From positions 1 through 38,996 of the forward strand of contig NZ_ABIC01000041.1 of assembly GCF_000172075.1 (NCBI RefSeq): 38,996 bases of DNA. Direction: 5' to 3'. The position numbers were made by a program, and so were the translations under genes. Every line of letters begins with the position of its first letter. Position 1 is the first letter of the stretch. Source of the DNA: Shewanella benthica KT99. Its GTDB lineage: Bacteria; Pseudomonadota; Gammaproteobacteria; Enterobacterales; Shewanellaceae. The notes below the pieces were generated by a model, which saw nothing but the letters and a program-made list of their open reading frames with translations, had not been told where the DNA came from and made no database searches. Positions 25,639 to 32,297 of the stretch are shown in pieces.

Positions 25639-26803
25639 GTGCAACAGATTAAGGTTGAAAAGTGAGAGAGCTGGCCACGCAAGTCATACACGCAGGACAT
25701 ATCAAAGACAGTTCAGGGGCACTTTCGTATTCGATAGTGCACAGCAGGGAGCCGCCAGATTTGCCGGCGATGAAGCGGGTTATATCTATACCCGACTGGG
25801 TAACCCGACCACAGCTGAGTTAGAGCGCAAGATGGCTGAGCTTGAAGGTGCTGCAGCAGCAGCCGCTACGGCATCAGGCATGGCGGCGGTTTCTTCGGCG
25901 CTGCTGGCTAATCTTTCACAAGGCGATCACCTGGTCGCTTCCAAGGCCGTATACGGCTGTACTTTCTCACTGATGACGACTCAGTTGATCAAGTTTGGGA
26001 TTGAGGTGTCCTTGGTTGATTTTAAGGATCTCGATGCGATCTCTGCAGCGATAACCGAGAAGACCAAAGTGCTTTTTTGTGAGACACCTGTTAATCCTCA
26101 CCTCGATGTTTTTGACTTAGATGCACTGGTATCAATTGCAAAAAAGCATGGTTTGATCAGTATCATAGACAATACTTTTATGACACCCTTATTGCAGCAA
26201 CCTCTGGCTCATGGAGTCGATTTGGTTGTGCACAGTGCGACTAAGTATCTCAACGGACACGGTGATGTCATTGCCGGAATCATCTGTGGCAGTGATGAGC
26301 AGATAGAGAAGATTAAATTCGAAACCATGAAAGATTTAGGTGGAGTCCTGTCTCCCCATGATGCCTGGTTGATCCTGCGGGGGCTAAAAACCTTAGATGT
26401 GAGAATGGAACGGCATTGTGATAATGCCGAGAAAGTGGTCGAATATCTATTATCTCACCCGAAAGTACTTAAGGTATATTACCCAGGAATCGAGGGGAGT
26501 TATGGTCAGTATCTTCTTGGCAAGCAGATGCGCAGGGGCGGTGGAGTGATTGCCTTCGAGCTCGATGCTGACTTAGACCTGTCCATCGAGTTTATCAATA
26601 GTCTGCAACTCTTTTCTATCGCGGTGAGTTTAGGTGATGCGGAATCTCTTATACAACATCCAGCTTCTATGACCCATGCTACCTATGATAAAAATCAGCG
26701 GGAAGCCGCTGGCATAGGAGAGAATTTATTGCGCATCTCTGTGGGGATAGAGTCAGTTGAAGATCTTATTGTCGACCTGGAACAAGGTTTGGCTAAGATC
26801 TAA
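25639..26803 (+). pseudogene. Methionine gamma-lyase gene with frameshifted 5' end
   Basis: The PLP enzyme would split L-methionine to methanethiol, 2-oxobutyrate and ammonia. From TFVFDSAQQG onward the frame is intact and has YIYTRLGNPTT (PLP phosphate binding), the PLP lysine in SATKYLNGHGD, and the residues that mark methionine gamma-lyase: equivalents of Tyr114, Cys116, Lys240 and Asp241 of the Pseudomonas enzyme, all offset by 14. The expected N-terminus (LATQVIHAGHIKDSSGALS) is found in another frame at 25671-25727, and about eight codons (a PxxYQTA segment) are missing at the junction. A third frame from GTG 25639, behind a GAGGT site, reads MQQIKVEK then stops. The longest open frame starts at TTG 25655 but gives a foreign first 22 residues. 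Confidence 0.7.
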
Positions 26804-26920
26804 TTTAACTTGGTAGATATTTGGCAGGAAGTGCGGGCTTGGCCTACATTTAATGAGTGGCCATGGAGCAAAGGATTAACGGCTACATATTAAAGGAATA
26901 ATACTCAACATGGAGTTACT

Positions 26921-27238
26921 ATGAAAAGCACACTCGTATCTGCGACATTGATGGCTGCAATCTTTTCACTCAGCGTCTACGCCGGTGATGTTTCTAGCCA
27001 ATCGAAAACGATCCATCAAAAAGAAAACTCACATCAAGTTCAACAACTGAATGTCAATATTAACACCTCTTCAATAGCGCAATTGGTTTTACTTAAGGGA
27101 ATAGGTGAATCAAAAGCGAAAGCGATTGTCGAATATAGAGAGAGTAACGGCAAATTTGAGGTGATTGGCGATCTTTCAAATGTGAAGGGTATCGGGCCTA
27201 AGCTTGTTGAAAAAAATAGGATGTTTCTCAGTTTATAG
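26921..27238 (+). CDS. Secreted helix-hairpin-helix protein, ComEA-like
   Basis: A 105-residue protein with a cleavable signal peptide (about 1-21, ending VYA). The mature part carries the ComEA-type helix-hairpin-helix domain: NVNINTSSIAQLVLLKGIGESKA (43-66, in parts) and the second hairpin VKGIGPKL (88-95). Such domains bind double-stranded DNA without sequence preference; ComEA proteins draw DNA into the periplasm during natural transformation. Proteins of this size in non-competent species are annotated as topoisomerase-like or competence-related without proof. The start has GGAG 8 nt upstream. It is a single gene. Confidence 0.88.
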   Translation: MKSTLVSATLMAAIFSLSVYAGDVSSQSKTIHQKENSHQVQQLNVNINTSSIAQLVLLKGIGESKAKAIVEYRESNGKFEVIGDLSNVKGIGPKLVEKNRMFLSL

Positions 27239-27311
27239 CTCAGATCTGTAGACTATCTGTTTATAGAAACAGCAATCAGCAGTCAACAAGACGATACTTG
27301 CTGTTTAGGAC

Positions 27312-27340
27312 TTGATTGCTCGGCGGGCTTAGTAGATAAT
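27312..27340 (+). promoter_or_regulatory. Probable promoter of the SRP RNA gene
   Basis: TTGATT (27312-27317) and GATAAT (27335-27340) are separated by 17 bp. Transcription would start near 27347, leaving a short leader that is removed from the mature RNA, as for E. coli ffs. Confidence 0.5.
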
Positions 27341-27380
27341 GCTCGCCGTTCTCTGAGGTAATTTACTCAAAGAAAGCAAT

Positions 27381-27491
27381 GGTGACCTTAGGGTCCCCCC
27401 GCAATGATAACTCGTGAATTCGGCCAGGCCTGGAAGGGAGCAACCGCAGCAAGTGACTCATGTGCTGGGGTGTGGCTCTAGGGGAACCTCC
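27381..27491 (+). ncRNA. ffs: Signal recognition particle 4.5S RNA
   Basis: The RNA pairs with Ffh to target nascent membrane proteins to FtsY and the inner membrane. Domain IV is intact: CAGG-CCT-GGAA-GGG-AGCA (27425-27442) gives the GGAA tetraloop and the symmetric internal loop bound by the Ffh M domain. The asymmetric-loop region ACCG follows. The outer arms (CCCCCCGCAATG and GTGCTGGGGTGTGGC) pair as in E. coli 4.5S RNA. End points are estimates, because the processing sites are not visible. Confidence 0.9.
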
Positions 27492-27647
27492 AATCTCTTA
27501 GTACATCACTAGATCAGCTTGAACACTTCTGTGGTACATCCTACTAAACAAAACGCTATCTGATTCATCCCCCCTTATTTGTTCCAATCTCGTCATGGCA
27601 TCTGCTATGCGCGTATAGTCGTAGCTGAAATTCTGCGTCCTATCCTA

Positions 27648-27757
27648 GGCAAGTGTATCCCTCCCATAATGATAACTGGAGAATTGGTCTGGCTCGGAAG
27701 GAAACAACCGATGTGGCTAATGTACTCAAGTGTGGCTCTAGGGGAGCCCCCAATCTC
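27648..27757 (+). pseudogene. Decayed tandem copy of the SRP RNA gene
   Basis: This stretch repeats the preceding RNA about 260-265 bp downstream. Shared blocks are AATGATAACTnnnGAATT, GGAAGG-A-CAACCG and TGTGGCTCTAGGGGA-CC-CCAATCTC. It differs at the positions that matter most: the Ffh-binding internal loop CAGG/AGCA has become CTGG/AACA, and the stem below the GGAA loop contains a mismatch. The last 27 bp are nearly identical, so the duplication covers the 3' flank. Most likely an inactive copy. Confidence 0.75.
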
Positions 27758-27814
27758 CCCCTAGTTCATTCTTTTCTGTATTCCAAATACTTCTTCAGTG
27801 ACTGACAGTTATTT

Positions 27815-27967
27815 TCAGCTGTTTGCCTTATGTAAGTTAGCCTTGATAAATGCTCTCGATTTTTCTAATGCGGTTTGGATTTCAGATCTCATCTGCGACA
27901 GCTCGTTGTAATCTTCAAAGAAATAGGTGTCGACCAGATGCCGTATATAGCGAGATGGACGCTGTAT
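27815..27967 (-). pseudogene. In-frame, protein-like extension after the stop of the DUF2057 gene
   Basis: Directly after the TAA of the DUF2057 gene, the same frame stays open for 50 codons to a TGA at 27815-27817. The reading begins RPSRYIRHLVDTYFFEDY and ends in an amphipathic helix-like segment, which looks like real protein and not random sequence. There is no ATG, GTG or TTG near its beginning. It may be the severed C-terminus of a longer ancestral DUF2057 protein, or sequence reached by stop read-through. Confidence 0.4.
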
Positions 27968-28624
27968 TTATAGCTGCTGAATGGCCCAACCCATAAACTC
28001 TTTTCGGGTCTTATCATCGGCATGAAGCCACCAGTACTGCAACATCTGTTGGGCATGCTGGCCTTTATCGGCTTCATTAGCAGTGACTGGAGCCGTCAGT
28101 GTCGAACTTGCCGAGGATGCAATCATAGCTCCACCAGTTGCTGCAGTCGTTATCGCTGCAATGTCTGGTTTATTTCCGCCACCAAATAGGCTAGTGACGA
28201 AGGAGTCTTCGGTGAAGTCAGTTTGCAGGACCTTATAGTTTACCGTCCCCTTGTCACTGCGGGTGATCACCACCTGCGGAGATTCAGCGAAAGACTTAGG
28301 TCGTTTGACGATATCGCCATCGGCGGGCTTCAAGGTGTACTCATAGTCGCCATCGACTGCTAAGGTAACAATAAAAGGGGAAGACTTGATAAAGCTTTCA
28401 CTGTCACTGAAGTCATCTTGAACCATATCGTGATAACGGATCGCAATCTTGTGGCTGCCTTGGCTTAATTCCAGATCTGCCTTATGGTTGAATAAGCTGC
28501 TTTCGACTTTCTCACCGTCGATGGCCAGATATTCAAATGACATGGGGATATTCAAATTAGCTGCCAGGGCTGAAGATGAACCCAGCAGAGTCAAGATTGC
28601 TGTGATAGACATGAGTGACTTCAT
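27968..28624 (-). CDS. DUF2057 (YccT-like) periplasmic protein
   Basis: A 218-residue protein with a signal peptide ([21 protein letters not shown], cleavage near residue 21). The mature domain begins [18 protein letters not shown], typical of DUF2057/YccT proteins, and ends with [20 protein letters not shown]. Function is not established; YccT of E. coli has been linked to control of curli in the periplasm. A good AAGGAGC ribosome site lies just after the priC stop, 9 bp upstream. It is the last gene of the dinG operon. A 50-codon in-frame extension follows the stop codon. Confidence 0.8.
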   Translation of the reverse strand: MKSLMSITAILTLLGSSSALAANLNIPMSFEYLAIDGEKVESSLFNHKADLELSQGSHKIAIRYHDMVQDDFSDSESFIKSSPFIVTLAVDGDYEYTLKPADGDIVKRPKSFAESPQVVITRSDKGTVNYKVLQTDFTEDSFVTSLFGGGNKPDIAAITTAATGGAMIASSASSTLTAPVTANEADKGQHAQQMLQYWWLHADDKTRKEFMGWAIQQL

Positions 28625-28633
28625 TGTTGCTCC

Positions 28634-29308
28634 TTAACGATTAAAAGGCCTATAGGTTTGAGAGAATGGTCGCTCAAACGCTTGAATGCGATCTTCTATA
28701 TAGCTGATGGCTTGCCGACACTTACCGAGTCGTCGATGAACCAACAGGACCTCATTTTGCATCTGGATTTTGTCGGCACTATGACAGTTATCCAGTTGTG
28801 ATTGCAAAATCAGGATTTTTTGTTCAAATTTACTCACCCAATTGAGATGTTTGTTGAGCTCTGCATACAGTTGGTGGCTATTATGCATGACTCCGGCGGC
28901 GATCCAATTGAAGCCGCTCTTATCATGGGACTTATTTCTACGCCTCTTTGCTTGGGCGACTCGAAAAGCTCTTTGCTGCGATGCCGAGTTGGCCCCTAAT
29001 GAGGTGGTATTTAGCGCTCTTCTGACGGCGGTAAATCTGTCTTGAATACGTTCACAGCTTAAGACTATGGTATGGGATGATATGTTACCTTTTATCAGTT
29101 TACCTAGCTGCTTAATATTCTTGTTTATCTGTTCTATACAGGGCGCAAGTTTAGCGCCGGATTGAATAAAGAGTTGCTCGTTAAATCTGTCTGTATCCCG
29201 CAGCAGTTTCTGCTCTCTCTTGGGTAAATTAGTATCATGTTGAAGCACGTCCTGCTCTAGTTGCTTCAATTGAACTGATAACTGCCTTAGGAGTTCATTT
29301 GTATTCAT
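28634..29308 (-). CDS. priC: Primosomal replication protein N'' (PriC)
   Basis: PriC reloads DnaB helicase at stalled forks with gapped leading strands. The 224-residue protein is longer than E. coli PriC (175). It is helical and basic, with LLRQLSVQLKQLEQDV at the start, RFTAVRRALN in the middle and IEDRIQAFERPF near the end, a pattern typical of PriC. The frame is open 44 codons upstream into the neighbouring gene; ATG 29308 is chosen because it forms an ATGA overlap with the permease stop codon and gives the family-like start MNTNELLRQL. The link to dinG suits a role in fork repair. Confidence 0.75.
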   Translation of the reverse strand: MNTNELLRQLSVQLKQLEQDVLQHDTNLPKREQKLLRDTDRFNEQLFIQSGAKLAPCIEQINKNIKQLGKLIKGNISSHTIVLSCERIQDRFTAVRRALNTTSLGANSASQQRAFRVAQAKRRRNKSHDKSGFNWIAAGVMHNSHQLYAELNKHLNWVSKFEQKILILQSQLDNCHSADKIQMQNEVLLVHRRLGKCRQAISYIEDRIQAFERPFSQTYRPFNR

Positions 29309-30084
29309 CGTGAGACCCATGCATTCCAAGCTAACTTTGCCGCGATCAACAATACCAGAGTGATAAATGCGGGTCTGATAAACTGGACGCCGAATTTTAT
29401 CGCCGTTTTTGCGCCGATAAAGGAACCTAACATCATACATAAACCCATGAAAAGACCGATAATGACATTCACTTGCCCAAGTGTGATAAAGATCACTAAA
29501 GAGGTGAGATTACTGGTGAATGTCATTGTTCTGGCTAAGCCACAACTGTGAAGAAGCGGCAGCTTATGGTAAGTGGTACTGGTTATGGTCCAGAATGCGC
29601 CTGTACCGGGACCGGCGAAGCCATCATAGAATCCGAGTGGAAAGCCTTGGAGCCATTGCTTAATTTTCGATGCTGGTTGCTTAAGTGGTGTGAATGTATT
29701 GCAGCCCATGGCATTGGGCTTGAGTAGCGTGTAAATAGCAATAATCATGATCATCAGTGGTAGCAGTTTTTCTAACCAACGGCTATCGATAAGAGAGACG
29801 ATGAAGGTGCCGGCTACCGCGCCGAAAAAAGTGGCTATAAAGGTGTAGTACCACAAGTGAGGCGTGAATAGATTTTGTTTATAATAGGTATACGCAGCCG
29901 TAGAAGACCCAAAGCATGCGGCTAACTTATTGGTGCCCAGTGCCGTATGAGGATTAATACCCAATGTCAGAAGGGCCGGAATAGAGAGTAAACCTCCACC
30001 TCCCGCGATGGCGTCGATAAAACCTGCGAGTAAACCGATCCCGGCTAGAATGGCCCAAGTGCTGGGTTCAAACAGTAAATCCAA
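29305..30084 (-). CDS. TSUP/TauE-SafE family inner-membrane transporter, YfcA-like
   Basis: A 259-residue membrane protein with seven to eight hydrophobic segments. The family signature GFIDAIAGGGGLLSIPALL (21-39) and the second repeat GFYDGFAGPGTGAFW are typical of TSUP permeases, which move sulfonates, sulfite or other small organic anions; the substrate here is unknown. The start codon is TTG at 30084, preceded by a run of T and an AGGA site that overlaps the dinG stop codon, so it is coupled to dinG. It overlaps priC by four bases. Confidence 0.9.
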   Translation of the reverse strand: MDLLFEPSTWAILAGIGLLAGFIDAIAGGGGLLSIPALLTLGINPHTALGTNKLAACFGSSTAAYTYYKQNLFTPHLWYYTFIATFFGAVAGTFIVSLIDSRWLEKLLPLMIMIIAIYTLLKPNAMGCNTFTPLKQPASKIKQWLQGFPLGFYDGFAGPGTGAFWTITSTTYHKLPLLHSCGLARTMTFTSNLTSLVIFITLGQVNVIIGLFMGLCMMLGSFIGAKTAIKFGVQFIRPAFITLVLLIAAKLAWNAWVSR

Positions 30085-30093
30085 AAAAAAATC

Positions 30094-32166
30094 CTACTCA
30101 ATTACGCGTCTGAAAGGGGGGAGTGCATCGAGCAGTGATTTCCCATACCGTTTAGTGACTAAACGTCGATCTAAAATCGTGATACGTCCATAGTCTTGCT
30201 CGTTGCGGAGTAATCTACCACAACTCTGTATCAATTTGCGCGAAGCATCGGGGATCGTCAGCTGCATGAAGGGATTTCCACCCTTTATCTTGATATATTC
30301 CGCATGAGCCTGCTCGACGGGAGAGGTGGGCACCGCAAAAGGCAATTTTGTGATGATCAAGTTAGTCAGGTAATCGCCCGGTAGATCTAAGCCTTCAGAG
30401 AAGCTACCCGTGCCGAATATGATGCTAGGTTCATCGTTATCGCAGCGTTTCTTATGGGCCGATAAAATTTCTTGCCTGGAAATAGTGCCTTGGATCAGTA
30501 AGCCGGTTTTTATCTTACTCTCGACCATAGCGACGACCTTCTCCATCTGCCAATAAGATGCGAATAAGACTAAGGTGGCCATTTCACCCTCTATGAGGGC
30601 TAAGATCTGCTGGGCGAGTTCTTCGGTGAATTTTTCATCCGTGGGTTCATAGTTCATCTTAGGCAGAAACAGGGTCGCATTCTGTTCAAAGTCGAAGGGC
30701 GAGTCCATGGCCAGAAAGCGGCAACCGTCGTTGAGTGACAGGCCAACTTGATGGGTGAAATGATTAAAATTATTTAAGGACCGTAATGTCGCGCTGCAAA
30801 GCACCACCCCTGCGGCCTTGTCCCAAAGTAGCTTTTCTAACATGAAGCCGACTTCTATTGGGGACGCACTAAAAAGGTAATCGGTCTGTTTACCGGTTAA
30901 CATTTCAACCCAACGTGCCATAGGTGCGCCTTTGGGGTGATCTTCTTTCGCCATCATCTTCCACAGCTTCTGCAGATTTTCCAGTTTCTGCAACATGAAG
31001 CCCGTTTCTGTGAGCAGTTGTTCGGCTTGATGCTTTGGAATATCGCCATCTTTTATGGCTTCACTGAGCAGGACTAACATCTTATTGAACTGCTTGAGGG
31101 CCGTAGTCGATACCGTGGCTAAGTTCTCTGCTTGGATAAGCAGCGCCTGGGGTAACTTGCCATGCTCGAAGCGTAAACGATTCTCTGGATTGTCGAACCT
31201 GTGCGTTTGGCTATCACAAAAATGAGTTATCTGGGTGAGTTGACCGGTAAGATCGCTAATATGCTCCCGCATCGCCTGTGCCGGGCCTATGATATGATTA
31301 CTCTTTATTTGGTTTTGTAACTTGCTACAGGTCTTCTCTATTTTCTCCAGCCAGTCGACAGCGCCCCTGAGTGTGGTTTGTGCGCTGGAGAAATCTCTGG
31401 CAACCATAGGCAGGTGGTGGGCTTCATCTATGATGTAATATACGTCTTCTGGGGCTGGCAGGATGACTCCACCGCCTAATTCCAGATCGGCAAACAAGAG
31501 GCTGTGGTTAGCGATCAGCACATCCCAGTTATCGATATCCTCACGTGCTTTATGGAAAGGACAATTCCTGTGGCTGGCGACTTGTCTATGACAGCTGTGT
31601 TTATCACAAGCTATCTGCTGCCATAGGTGGTCGGGGAGCTGTTTGACTAAGGTGTCACGCTCGCCGTTCCATTTGCCTTCATGGTACTGCTTCAATAATG
31701 TCTGCAGCAGCTTGATCTGGCTGTTGTCGGGCTTGGTCTGCCACATCGCCATCTGAGTGTCGTTATCGGATCCAATTAACATCTCTAATTTAGACAAGCA
31801 GACATAGCGCTGCCTGCCTTTGACTAAACCAAAGCTAAAATTCAGCTCAGATTGCTGTAAAAAGAAGGGCAGATCCTTGTGCAACAGCTGCTCTTGCAGG
31901 GCAACGGTCGCAGTGGCGATACAGACTTTTTTCTTATTGGCCAGTGCTAACGGAATAGAGCCGAGTATATAGGCTAATGATTTACCTATACCTGTGCCGG
32001 CTTCGATCACGATAATGCGCCTGTTTTTATCGTATTCACCGGCTAAGGTCTTAGATATTTCGGCGACTATGTAGTTTTGCTCACGCCTCGGACGAAAGTC
32101 AGGCAAGGAGTTTGCAATACCTCTATATATGGAGCGGATCTGTGTTTTTACGTCGGCCGATAGCAT
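30094..32166 (-). CDS. dinG: ATP-dependent DNA helicase DinG (XPD-like, iron-sulfur)
   Basis: DinG unwinds DNA 5' to 3', resolving R-loops and forked or D-loop structures. The 690-residue protein has Walker A EAGTGIGKS (55-63) and the DEAH box (247-250, DEAHH). Four cysteines (123, 187, 192, 202) match the iron-sulfur cluster ligands; C-X4-C is retained and the last interval is four residues longer than in E. coli. Motif VI reads QSCGRLLR. The frame is open to ATG 32199, but that codon lies inside the LexA box, and ATG 32166 gives the family N-terminus (MLSADVKTQI), so the latter is chosen, though its ribosome site is weak. Confidence 0.93.
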   Translation of the reverse strand: MLSADVKTQIRSIYRGIANSLPDFRPRREQNYIVAEISKTLAGEYDKNRRIIVIEAGTGIGKSLAYILGSIPLALANKKKVCIATATVALQEQLLHKDLPFFLQQSELNFSFGLVKGRQRYVCLSKLEMLIGSDNDTQMAMWQTKPDNSQIKLLQTLLKQYHEGKWNGERDTLVKQLPDHLWQQIACDKHSCHRQVASHRNCPFHKAREDIDNWDVLIANHSLLFADLELGGGVILPAPEDVYYIIDEAHHLPMVARDFSSAQTTLRGAVDWLEKIEKTCSKLQNQIKSNHIIGPAQAMREHISDLTGQLTQITHFCDSQTHRFDNPENRLRFEHGKLPQALLIQAENLATVSTTALKQFNKMLVLLSEAIKDGDIPKHQAEQLLTETGFMLQKLENLQKLWKMMAKEDHPKGAPMARWVEMLTGKQTDYLFSASPIEVGFMLEKLLWDKAAGVVLCSATLRSLNNFNHFTHQVGLSLNDGCRFLAMDSPFDFEQNATLFLPKMNYEPTDEKFTEELAQQILALIEGEMATLVLFASYWQMEKVVAMVESKIKTGLLIQGTISRQEILSAHKKRCDNDEPSIIFGTGSFSEGLDLPGDYLTNLIITKLPFAVPTSPVEQAHAEYIKIKGGNPFMQLTIPDASRKLIQSCGRLLRNEQDYGRITILDRRLVTKRYGKSLLDALPPFRRVIE

Positions 32167-32191
32167 AGGTATATAAACAAGAGAAATAGAG

Positions 32192-32207
32192 CTGTACATA
32201 ATAACAG
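32192..32207. promoter_or_regulatory. LexA (SOS) box between dinG and polB
   Basis: CTGT-N8-ACAG with an AT-rich centre matches the gammaproteobacterial LexA operator. It is 26 bp upstream of dinG and about 90 bp upstream of polB. Both genes are LexA targets in E. coli. One box could control both divergent transcripts, including the TSUP-priC-DUF2057 genes behind dinG. Confidence 0.85.
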
Positions 32208-32297
32208 TGATTGCATAGCCTTAACTACTCTAATTTTATATTATTGAGTTTAATGTGATGCCATTTTCATCGAGTCCTTGTTTTGGATAGACAAATT

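Noticed and set aside
32167..32199. Longer dinG start at ATG 32199
   Set aside because: The codon overlaps the LexA box, the added residues do not resemble the family and no ribosome site precedes it.
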